Translations under genes and position numbers: made by a program
The notes under the pieces: model-generated
Seen by the model: the letters and a program-made list of their open reading frames with translations, nothing else
The model's database searches: none
Told to the model about the DNA's origin: nothing
In this document: positions 1 through 16,932 of the stretch, one piece after another
Position numbering within the stretch: the first letter of the stretch is position 1
How the letters are laid out: the number at the start of each line of letters is the position of its first letter
DNA from: Morella rubra
Lineage: Eukaryota > Streptophyta > Magnoliopsida > Fagales > Myricaceae
Direction: 5' to 3'
NCBI GenBank assembly: GCA_003952965.2
Contig: CM025854.1
Span: forward strand, 4,695,931 to 4,759,930
Length of the DNA: 64,000 bases

Positions 1-122
1 ACGGTCAAAAATAACAATTCTAGATGAGAAAATAAAAATAAAGTGATAATTCTTAGTAAAATGTACTTTAAAAAAAATTAAACATATATTGAGTAGATTA
101 TATCCCTCTTATAAAATATTAA

Positions 123-510
123 GGGGAAAATATATTTTTCATTCATGAACTACCATAGATTTTGCATTTTGTACCCTAAACTACCAATTTTGACACCACA
201 CCTCTAACTACCAATTTTTGACACTTTGCACATTTGTCTAATTTTTAGACTAAAATGACGATAATGCCCTTGACCTATTTTGCATATATTGAAGATATTG
301 TTGTCAATTTCATTAGTTTCTCAAGGGTATTATTGTCAAATGAGGGGTGTAAATATTTAATATTAGTTTGGAGGGTGTAATGTGTCAAAGTGAGTAGTTT
401 AGAGTGTAAGTGTTAATTAATAGTTTAAGGGTGCAATGTCTTAAAGATGGTAGTTCGGAGTGTAATGTGTCACTACCCAGTAGTTTGTGGGTGAAAAATG
501 TATTTTCTCC
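123..510. mobile_element. Non-autonomous terminal-inverted-repeat element (MITE-like)
   Basis: The two ends are inverted copies of one another over about 30 bases: the left end reads GGGGAAAATATATTTTTC and the right end, reverse-complemented, reads GGAGAAAATACATTTTTC, followed in both by an ACTACC-containing segment. Between them lie imperfect sub-repeats of the words ACTACCAATTTTGACAC and its relatives. There is no coding capacity. A clean target duplication was not identified, so the superfamily is uncertain. Confidence 0.6.
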
Positions 511-1771
511 AATTAAAAATATGCAATTAAATTTTTTTATTTACAAATAATATATTTGTCCTAAATCCCACCACTTTCACTTCCGACTATACAGAAAAAA
601 TATAACTTCAAAATTATTTCTCAAAAACAAATTAAAAGGCATCATATTCAAACACACATTAAAGTTCCATTTGCTTCATTGGAAAACATTCTCTAAAAAA
701 TTATCAATTAAAAAATAAGCGAAATATTATTAATTATTGAATAACATTACTTATTTTGAAATTAAAGTTTCTTTAATTTTTTTTTTTTATTTATTTCACT
801 CCCATGTGAGATCCTGGTAGAAAGAAGTTTGTACTAATAAAAGTTGTAATGCAACGATATAATATTATGATGCAAAGGTTGTTTCGTTGAGACGATCACA
901 TCAAAGTAAAATCGTTCATGAATTGGCCCAGGACTTCTTTTTAAGCCTCATTGGTCAACTGGACTCTAAGAAGTTGTCCGGTTGAAAAGAATTTTAAGAA
1001 TATTTTATATTTTGAGAATTTTTAAGTAATATTAACCTTATTGACATGCGTGCTGCAATTGTTTTTAAGTGATGTTAAAAATATATTCAATTTTAGAATT
1101 CTCAGGATTCTTTGAATCCTGAGAATACTAAAAAACCGAGCGTTTTCTTAAGATCGGACTATGAACGCTTTTTTCATTTTGGGTTCCATTACGTATCTCA
1201 ATTCACGAACAACAAGGGGAAATTTTACACGTACGACCAGACCGACAAGAGAGGTTAGACACCCGTATCACAGGTTACCCAGCAGGAGAAATCAGAACAT
1301 TTTACTTTAAATTTACCTAAAATAAACAACATATTTCAAGCACCAGAAGTTTTATAATCCAAGAAGAAGCTGACACAGTTCACAGATTTTTGAGCTCACT
1401 ATGCTGGCACATTCCAGACAAGCTATTTCATCTCCATTTTTGTCAAACCACTTCACGGTACGGTGAGAGAGCTCCCAAAAAGAAAAGAACAGTGAGAGAG
1501 AGAGAGAGAGATAGGAAGCTGCTGTACATTAAGTATTGCTTCACGATTACAGACACAATTAACTTAGAATCACTCTCGAGTCTTTAACATACTTGTGTGT
1601 CCGTAGGACCATAGAAAAAAGAAAATAGCAGCACATTCGTCAATCAAGTACTTTGAAAGTTGAACTAAATATAACAACAAACATGGAGGCACTAATTTCT
1701 GAAGAAAACATGCAGGACAAACATGGTAGAGGCTTATAATCATTTCATCCATCATCGTTGCTCTGAGCAAC
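511..1771. other. Intergenic, AT-rich, no gene seen
   Basis: No coding chain is recognisable. Around 970-1140 a short stretch (TTGAATCCTGAGAATACTAA and flanks) resembles a segment near 9560-9730, suggesting decayed copies of one small element. A GA microsatellite lies at about 1494-1512. The part nearest 1771 is probably the 3' untranslated and downstream region of the minus-strand kinase gene. Confidence 0.5.
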
Positions 1772-7634
<5,863 letters not shown>

Positions 7635-7639
7635 TCTCA

Positions 7640-10319
7640 GTTAAGAGTCAGTTTTCACGTCCGTACCTAGGAGACCAGCTAGACACGTGGCATTTAGTCG
7701 TTCGGTAAGTTGGAGACTGACGTCATGGTCTTCACCAGCTTCGGAGACCAAGAAATGATAGGGCGCTTTCAGTATATACGCTAAAAACGGTTGGCATATT
7801 GGATAGCGAATACGGCCGATGTTTTTTTTTTTTTTAATGAATACGGCCGAGCTCAAATTTGGGCTTGTTTTCTGGGCATAATTTTGGGCTTTACAGATTG
7901 AATTCCTCATGGTGCATTGGGTTGGGCTGGAAATCACGACGGGTATAAAACCCGCTTTCTTGTAATAGCCCAATGTCAGCCCTTACAAAAGTAAATCCAA
8001 GTGTGTCGATCGTGTTTGGATGCGAACATTTTAAAATGGACAAAATCTTAGAGTATAGGAGTTGTTAAAAAAGTAAAGAAAGAAAATATTCAACTGAATT
8101 TTTTTATATTTATTATAGTAGAAAAGTATGATTTGATGAAGAGAGATTGTTTTGCCTTTTTTTTAAATGCCCAAAACTTTGATACGCAAATACCACCTAA
8201 TTGGTAAAACTTACTTTGACCTGATTTGGTAAATTAGAGATCATGAATTTAGGTTTTGTTGTTAATTTGGAGATAGCTACCATCACACTTTATTTATAAG
8301 CAATCCATACTAAGGGGCCGTTCGGGAGTAAAAATTTTGGGAGTTTTGAGGTTTGTGAAATAGTAAAGATATTTTATGAGATTTGATGAAAAAGTAAAGA
8401 GAGAGAAGATTTAAATGAATATTATAATAAAAAAATAATTGAGAAGAGAGAGAAATTATTTTATAATTTTTTAATATGGGTAGAAATTTTGGGGGTGGAA
8501 ATTTCTACTTCCGAACACCACCTAATAGCATCTTATTACTATGCCTTAGTTATGAGTGAGCATTTCAAGTATAGGTTGATTAGACAATTTGGTGTGGATT
8601 TTAAATTAACAGTTACCGGTCTAACTTGACAGTTTGAGTGACTTAGGAACATGGTTATTTGCGATTGGTGATTACTTGTTGCCATTAATCACGTAAAATT
8701 TATTCTATTAACAGAACTAACCAAGTTAACTTAATAGTTAGTCATTGATTCTCTCAGAACTAATTTAGAGTGAAATAAACCCAATTTTAAATCCAGTCAT
8801 ATTTCAAAAACTAATGAACTAATTAAGACTAAAAGTTATGCTACTGAACTTGCAAATTAGGATCTTTAACAATTACTGACTCATGGCACCCAATATGGAT
8901 TAGTTATGCTGGTCAGTGGTTACAGAACTTTGGATTTTCAAGTGGATATTTGCCCTAAGGGGAGGAAAACCAAAAGGAAACTACCAATTTAAATGTTGTA
9001 GTAAGTTCAAGCAGTTGATCCAACATCCCAATCAAATCGGGAAATTAAAGGATGTGGCCGTAACTGTCCAAACAATATGTTAATTTATCGAGTTGAATAA
9101 TTCAAACTCCCATGTCTAACAGAGTCCAAATGATCGAAATTAGATCACGTAAAGACGAACAAGAAACATTGAATTTGTCACGTAGCTACAAATCAACGGT
9201 TTACTTTATAAGAATAACAAACATGTAACTGTCACTTCGACAAAGTTGACAATTTCGCATCTAAGAAGGTGTTAGCGAGGATGTCCCCACAATATTATGT
9301 GTATCTATAAATTTTTATTCCAAAATTTTGCCTTGTCCCTTGCCACTTTAATGGCTCTTCAAGTTATATTAATTTTGGTCCGTTTCCTGGGCAATTGCGT
9401 GTTAGATTCTCTCTTTAATTCGCCTATTCTTTTAATATTCTAATGGGCGCGCGACAAAGAACATTTGGAAGAGTATCGTGCAATGATGTACAGTATTTGG
9501 GACAAGGGTGATGTCACTCGAGCAGGGAGCTGCTTGATTTTAGGGAGATTTTTGTTTCCTTTGCATTCTAAGAATTTTTTGAATCTTGAGAATATACAAA
9601 CCGAACATATTCAAATACCAATACAAATCAACATTTCTACACGCATATCAATAAACTCTAACATCACTTAAAAATTCTTAAAACACTCTAAATTCTAAAA
9701 ATTCAACATAACCAAACATCTCCTAAGATTTGAAGGGATTTAATTTAGAATATTCAGTTAAAAAACCCGACATGACTCAAGGTTTCGTATGCATATATGA
9801 CATGGTATAACACTTCTCTCAATCCCTGCTCAACGTGCTATCCATATTGTTATTGCTTTTGTTATAAATATTCGAATAAATTCTCATAAAATAATTTACC
9901 CTGCAAAAGAATTTTCGATATATCTAATTTATACTAAAATACGGATCATCGAATTGTTCTACGTGCTTTAATTTGAAATTGACCGTCATTAATTTTATTA
10001 TCACTTTAAACCTGATGGTGGAGCACACTACGAAAGTGTCACTCATACATTTCACAAACTAAGAACTTCAATTACTATGAGAACTAACAACTCAGAGAGA
10101 GATCTACAGAGAATTCTATTCTACAAATTACATACCATCTCATCTTATTCTATGAAGCTATATGGTAACCATTATAAACTTGTAACATCAACTTATTAAT
10201 TAATTCCATTAATATAAATAGCAGAATAACGATCTACCAATGGGCAATTGAAGAGTTGCTACATGAGTGCCTTTATTTTACGGGTTCACTTTACCCCCAT
10301 TAAGGCTTTGCATATATAC
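7640..10319. other. Intergenic region with several small MITEs
   Basis: No gene is recognisable between the kinase promoter and the polygalacturonase remnant. It holds one clear Tourist-like MITE (8314-8522), a probable decayed relative near 7998-8205, and another inverted-repeat stretch at about 9541-9726. The first few hundred bases should contain the kinase promoter (reading leftward). Confidence 0.5.
8314..8522. mobile_element. Tourist-like MITE
   Basis: The left end GGGGCCGTTCGGGAGTAAAA and the reverse complement of the right end GGTGGTGTTCGGAAGTAGAA match over about 25 bases. TAA flanks both sides (8311-8313 and 8523-8525), as expected for PIF/Harbinger. It has no coding capacity. Its ends resemble those of the elements at 16284-16450 and 21866-22046, suggesting one dispersed family. 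Confidence 0.7.
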
Positions 10320-10325
10320 CGTATG

Positions 10326-12311
10326 GAGCCATCAAAGCTCAAAGGGATTACAATCAAAGGCAAAGGTATCATTGACGGACAAGGTTCAGTCTAGTGGAAT
10401 GGCTCTGTAAGTCGTCATTTATATCAAGCAAATTAGCATGGATGGCCATTAGCTTCTTCTAAGTTAAGCAGTCATTAACTTAATTCATAATTCTTGTACA
10501 GGGGAATATGCCAAGCATCAAACCGATGGTAAGAAATAATCCTATATATATCTTCCCTTAATCCTCAAACCATATACATTAATTGGAAGTTTTGATGTCC
10601 GTACGTGGTGCTATTTTGGTTTGCAGGCAGTGAGGTTATATGGAAGTGACCATGCGACAGTCACCAGCATAACGATTCGAAACAGCCCTCAGACCCACCT
10701 GAAGTTTGATAACATAAATGTGTCGTCACCGGCCGACAGCTCCAACACAGATGGAATCCACCTCCAAAACTCTCAAGATGTGTTCATTAACAGCATCAAT
10801 CTCGCATGTGGTAATCCGTAATTCCATAATTATATGAGTTCGGTGGTTTTTACTCTCTCTCCACAATACAGACAGTATACGTCTTTGAATGGCCAGTACT
10901 TTGCTATAGGGTCGAATGCTTCGTAAGCAACATAAAGAAAAAATCAGGAGTCCAAGTACGTACAGGGCATTATAATTCACCATCCGAGCGAAAATACAAA
11001 CAAATTAATTTAGAAAATGCGTCTAAAAATATTTTCTGAAGCAACGACTTGGATTAATGCCTCTAAAAACTGAAATTCTAGTCCTTGTATGCTGTTGAGT
11101 AACGCCTTTTATGCAAGCTTGTTACTGAAAATTGCTGTTGGGGCGAAAGTTAGAGACGCAACAAAGCGTGGCAACAGGATTCTAAATTTCTAAGACGCCA
11201 AAATCGACTTAATTCTAGTGCGAGTTTTTTTACGAATTTAACAATCCTTAAAAGGTACCCATAAAAGGTAAAGATCCTGAAAGCCTAAGCTATAGAAAAT
11301 TCTCTATTCTAGATCAGATCCTAAATCTCTATCCAAATCTCCGGGTTTAACGTTGATACTGTCCCGCTAATTATATAAAGGCGCGGCATGAACTCCTGTT
11401 CTATTTTGCAGGAGATGACTGTGTGTCCATACAAACTGGATGCTCAAATGTTTCCATTCAAAACGTCAATTGTGGAGCTGGACATGGAATCAGCATAGGA
11501 GGACTAGGGAGGGACAACACTAAAGCTTGCGTCTCAAATGTCACCGTTCGAGACAGCACAATGAGCAAGACAATGACTGGTGTCAGGATCAAGACTTGGC
11601 AGGTATAAACATTTTTTTCTTATGGGAATTAGAGTTAGTATGGTGCTCAGGCATGGCTCAAGATAAACGATATTCAAATCAGGGCCGGGCCTTTATATTC
11701 TGAATTCTATCCCTATAACTCTTTGGTGAAATACTTTGTTTCCCCTCCATTAATTGTAGAGACCAACACTTCTATACATACCTGCAGCATTCGGTCCAGA
11801 AGGGGCTATTAGTTTTTCTTTATTTCCTTATAGGCAAAGAGGGCTATAAGTTTGGCGCTTGCTAGATTAAGACATATAAGCACTAACATTCTCATTTTTT
11901 CCATTTCAGGGAGGGTCAGGCGCAGCGCGAGGAATTAAGTTCTTCAACATTCAAGTTTCTGAAGTTAAAACTCCTATAATGATTGACCAGTTCTACTGTG
12001 ATAAGACAAAATGCCAGAACAGAACCTCAGCTGTGGCTGTGTCGGGCATAGACTACGTAAATATACGAGGAACCTTCACGGTAAAGCCCGTACATTTTGC
12101 ATGCTGCGACAGCATTCCATGCACAAATATCTCTCTGGCTACCATTAACCTTGAAGCGGCTCAAGGAAGCAAATCTAATGATCATTTCTGCCGGGAAGCA
12201 TGTGGGGAGCTGAGAACTACGAGTACTGTTCCTCCATTAACTGACTGTTTGCAGAAAGGCATGCCATCAAACACGAGCTTTCGGTCCAATCTGGAATCTT
12301 GCAGAGCTTAG
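10326..12311 (+). pseudogene. Polygalacturonase pseudogene (5'-truncated)
   Basis: This is a remnant of a glycoside hydrolase family 28 pectin-degrading enzyme. Exons recognised are about 10326-10406, 10502-10528, 10627-10810, 11412-11602 and 11910-12311, ending in TAG. Family hallmarks remain: [32 protein letters not shown] and RIKT. Three lesions are visible against the intact neighbour. The signal peptide and first two exons are absent upstream. A TAG at 10392-10394 replaces a tryptophan codon in the GQGSVWW region. About eight residues (CVSVQVFD in the neighbour) are missing in frame after LKFDN. The later exons are otherwise open and conserved, so decay is recent or the 3' part was under constraint until recently. 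An extra intron at 10407-10501 interrupts a segment that is continuous in the neighbour. Confidence 0.85.
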
Positions 12312-13329
12312 CCTAAATTTGTAGCTAGCTAGGCCAGATACGACTCTTCAGGGAGGATGTCATTTCTCATTATTGATTTTAGGGTTTAGTTTTTGTCCGG
12401 TTGTTACAAGTAAACCGATGATAAATTAATAAAATAAAAAGGAATAAAAAATTGACACAGAAATTTACATGGTTAGACAATGTGGCTCGGCAAAATTTCA
12501 CTATGTGAATTGTAGGATGACATTACAAAGTATTTATATAAAAATCTTAGAAAGATATACGAAAAATTAAAAATTACTAATTTACACCACGCACCCATCC
12601 TGAGTATTTTAGTTGCCAGTAAGAAATTTAAATGTAGAGTCAAATCAGTTTAGCTTAGATGATATGAGGACTAATGTGCAATTTATCAGGCCATCATCCG
12701 TAGTCTTTTGTATAGAATGTGTAGCTTACGTCATTGACCATATCTGATCTCCAGCTTCTTCGACGGGTGCAGATCAAGAGCGATCATGCATGCATGGTGA
12801 GCCACATTTAACAAATTAAGCTGTTATATAAGAATATTCAACGTGTATTTTCTAGCATGCCACTTGCAGATAACTGTCTCCGTACAAGTTCTGTATAAAA
12901 AAACTTCGTCGTCCTCGATCAACCAACGTGCCATGCACCAACATGGAATCGAAAGTTAGATGTTCTGTTTTTTGGCCAAAATTGACACGTACTAAAGGCC
13001 ATGCCTGGAACTGTTACAACCTTATAACAGGAGATATACTTCTTTAACTCAATAACGTACGTAATAGCTTAGCCCGGACACCAAAACAAGTAAAAAACTA
13101 ATTTCTTATTTGGAGTGGGACAACTTATAGGTCTACAAGAATCAGCAGGCCGTAAGAGCCAGAATAATCGACCGTAATTATAGCTCAGGTGATCTAATTA
13201 ATTATAGTTAAGCCTAAACATTCAAACCTATACTTATATACATATGTACGTAAGCCCACATACCCTCTTGGAGTCTTGGTTACCCAGACAGAGCCTTTGC
13301 CCTAGCCCTCCGGCCTTTTCCTCAGAAAT
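12312..13329. other. Intergenic spacer between polygalacturonase copies
   Basis: No coding sequence is recognised. This presumably holds the 3' region of the pseudogene and the promoter of the intact copy; a TATATA word occurs near 13235, about 95 bases before the start codon, and could be the TATA box. Confidence 0.45.
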
Positions 13330-15994
13330 ATGAAGATGTGTAGGTCTGGGCTTACGAGAGTTCTTGTGTTTGCTTTGTTTGCTTGGTCTTCGAGCTTTGA
13401 GAACTGCAATGCTGGGGAAAGCTATAGAGGTTGGAACTCTGCCATCTTTAATGTATTAGACTTTGGGGCTAGAGGCGATGGATATGCCGACGATACACAG
13501 GTGATTCTATAATATGGGTTCCATTTTTTGCTTCAAGAATTCAATCAGACGATCAGTCATGAGTGCATTATATTATAAATGCTACGTACGTATCCCGTTT
13601 CATTTTTGTTTTACTGTGACTTTTATTGTTTGATTCTTGAGAAACCGTCGGAGGAGATCTCATCTAAATTCAGTTAGTAGGATTTCATCATGTTAACTCC
13701 ATTGTAAATTGTATTGCAAAACGAGTACTGATTCCAACAACAAAAGTAGCTGTCTTCCTCGTTCGCTAAACGCACGGTGGCCAACATCAAAACACGAAGT
13801 TCCCAGTTACCAAACCAGGAATATTCAGGGAGGAGGGATCATGGTAACCCACTATGACTACGTGTTGTGGCACCTACTTACTGATCAGAACGTGAGTGGC
13901 ACTCAGGTGACGGCAAGATTAAGATACTTGCCGGAAAATAAAATTTAAAACAGCCACGCGAGTAAGGAATTGATTGGGTCACCCAGCTAGAAAAAAAAAA
14001 TCGTAAAAATGATCAAATTAATTATTTTCTTCTTCTTCTTTCCAGTTTTTGCTACAATATTGATATTTTTGTACTTGGGCTCTGAATCCAAGACTTTTAA
14101 CAATGCAAGGTAGGCATTCGTAGCAGCGTGGGCAGCAGCTTGCAAGGTGGAGGCATCCATGATGGTTGTTCCATCTGGGTTTGTGTTCCTCGTAGGACCA
14201 CTCACCTTTTCTGGCCCGCATTGTGCAGCAAATATTCAATTTCAGGTGAAACTAAAATCTCTTAAACCCTGTATTTCGTAAGCGTATCTTAATAACCCTC
14301 ATGCCATCAGTCAATACTCATTCATCAAATATATATAATGCAGTTGAATGGCATACTTATAGCCCCCACAAGCCGCAAACCATGGGGTTCAGGGCTCTTA
14401 CAGTGGATCCAATTCAAGAAACTCAAAGGAATTACAGTTTACGGAAAGGGCATTATCGATGGTCAAGGCTCTGTCTGGTGGGGTGGCAAAGCTACAAATG
14501 CAAATATGCCAAGCACCGTACCGACGGTAGAAATTTTACCTTCTATATGACCAATAATGCCATTTTTTTTCCTTAAAATTTGCGTGCAACGATGACGTTT
14601 TGGTGTACAGGCACTGAGGTTTTATGGAAGTCAGCACGTGACAGTCAGTGGCATAACGTTTAAAAACAGCGCTCAATCGCACCTCAAATTCGACAACTGT
14701 GTTAGTGTTCAGGTTTTTGACATCAATATCTCATCGCCTGGAGACAGCCCCAACACGGATGGAATACACCTGCAGAACTCCGAAGATGTGGTCATCTACA
14801 GAGCCAATATTGCATCTGGTAATTTTCCAAAATTCTATCGTGCAGGCTTGCACAACGTTACGGCCAGTTGCTCACTTGCTCTAAAGCCCATTAGAAATAG
14901 ATTAAAAAAAAAATTTGACGTGTGGGCTACACGAAGTATCTTTGAGATCTCACACCGAGTCAGAGGTGCAGCCCAATAGAAAAGGTTAAACCAAAATTTC
15001 CATTTGCGATAGGTCCCTATCCAACATTACATAAGACATCAAGATCTGACACAAAACGTGAGAGCACGTAATGAACACAATTCTTTATTCTCGTTCCGTC
15101 GTCTCGTTACTTTTTCGTGGTATTTTTTATGTTCCTAAATCATACCACAACGCCCCACACTTTTTCACTGTATCTTTGGAGGACTCGGAATCAAGGAGCC
15201 CCACAAAGTCAACAATGATAATTATTTAGCCTGATACGAACTGCATTCCGCAGGAGATGATTGCATCTCCATACAAACTGGATGCTCCAACGTATATATA
15301 CACAACGTCAATTGCGGACCTGGACATGGAATCAGCATTGGAGCGCTAGGAGAGGATCGTACCAAAGCTTGTGTTTCAAACATCACCGTCCAAAATGTCA
15401 TCCTGCAGAATACTACGACAGGGGTCAGAATAAAAACATGGCAGGTATTTGAGCCCCATCATACTATCAATTTCCTCCTAATTTAATGTTAAATATGAAA
15501 CCTGTAATATTTTTACACAAACACTACTAATATCCTACTTTCGGTGACTACAATCCAACTTGAGGTCCCTATAAACAATTTCTAATAGTCTCCCACTGCA
15601 GGGAGGATCAGGTTCGGTCCAAGGAATCCTGTTCTCAAACATCCAAGTTTCTGAAGTTAAAATCCCAATCATGATTGACCAATTCTACAGTCCTAATGCC
15701 AAAAGCAAATTGCTGAAAAAAGCATCAGCCGTGACAGTATCAGGCATAAGCTATGTAAATATACAAGGATCATACACAGTGAAACCTGTACATTTTGCGT
15801 GCAGCGACAACCCGCCATGCACTGATGTATCTCTAGCTAACATATGGCTCACGCCACTTGAAGATAACTACAACTTGCAGGGCCCTTTCTGTTCACAGGT
15901 ATATGGAACATTAAGAACTAGAACTACCCCTCCAATGGACTGTTTACTGACAAGCAAGCCACCAAGAATAAATCATAATTCTTGTTGGCCTTAG
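13330..15994 (+). CDS. Polygalacturonase (glycoside hydrolase family 28)
   Basis: This is a secreted pectinase hydrolysing alpha-1,4 galacturonosyl bonds of cell-wall homogalacturonan. Six exons (13330-13500, 14114-14245, 14344-14526, 14611-14818, 15254-15444, 15602-15994) sum to 1278 nt, giving 425 residues plus stop, in the usual size range. The start is the ATG giving an N-terminal hydrophobic signal peptide ([12 protein letters not shown]). Mature-domain landmarks are [17 protein letters not shown] near residue 50, then [33 protein letters not shown] and GVRIKTWQ. These supply the three catalytic aspartates, the histidine and the RIK substrate-binding triad. The acceptor of exon 2 (GCAAGGTAG) has a poor pyrimidine tract, but the exon it defines joins in frame and matches the family. 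It is a tandem paralogue of the broken copy 1 kb upstream. The closest type by memory is the At1g80170-like clade, which is inference. Confidence 0.9.
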
Positions 15995-16932
15995 CCTTGA
16001 GGACAGATATAGTAAAGGAGTGTAATGGTTTCTCCTGCCCACCCTAGTTTATTTGGAGTGAGTGAGCGACAATTAATGCACTTGTTCTCCTTAGGTGTTT
16101 GTTTCATAGCAATACCTTGTATTCCAAAGTGCAGAACATTGCAATCTTCTTGATTTGGGTTCTTTAATGTTTTGAATGTAATTTTTCATTTGGTAAACAT
16201 TGCCTCAAGTGGATTTTAAAAGCTGGATTTGAAAAGAGTTCTTTCTAGATGATATACTGTAAGGAGCACATGAATATATCATAGGTGGTGTTTGAATGTT
16301 AAAATTTTGAGGTGTTGGAGTTGGTGAAAAAAGTGAAAAGAAAGAAAATTTTTTATTTATTATAGTGAAAAAGGATTTTTTGATAAGGAGAGACAATATT
16401 CTGTAGTTATTATTTTAGGCCAAAATTTTGGGTTGGCTAACAAACACCACTCGTCCAATCTTACTTTGAAGTAATAGATATTTTATTCATAAAGATAGTT
16501 ATAAATTTATTCACCCAAAAAATACAGATTGTTATAACTAAAGAGCCTATAGTAGAGTATTCATAGAGAGTGTATTTATGCTTTTACAATCAGTCAAGTA
16601 AGAAATATGTGGTCCCCAGTATGAGGTCAATCAAAGAGTAATAAGAATATACACATATAACTATGGATGTATGTATTCATATACACATACATTAAATGCT
16701 AACGCTTAAGAAAATCGGCCATTTTTTTCCTCCCATGATTATAGTCAATCTTTACCTCTGCTCAGCAAGTTCCCGTATATATTCATCCAGCATCATGCCT
16801 AATACTAAACTATCCTATATGATAAGCAAAAAAAGAAAAAAAAAACTATTAAAGAGAATCAAAATAGAAACAAACAAAAATTAGGAGTTGGCGCCTGAGG
16901 ATATAAACCTGATGTCTATGGAAACCAGATGT
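15995..16932. other. Intergenic spacer between convergent genes
   Basis: The polygalacturonase (+) and peptide deformylase (-) converge on this spacer, so it contains both 3' untranslated regions. A short MITE lies at about 16284-16450. No other gene is seen. Confidence 0.5.
16284..16450. mobile_element. Tourist-like MITE, same family as 8314-8522
   Basis: The left end GGTGGTGTTTGAATGTTAAA and the right end ending CAAACACCAC are inverted, each followed inward by an AAAATTTTG word. No clear 3-bp target duplication was found, so the boundaries are approximate. It is non-coding. Confidence 0.5.
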
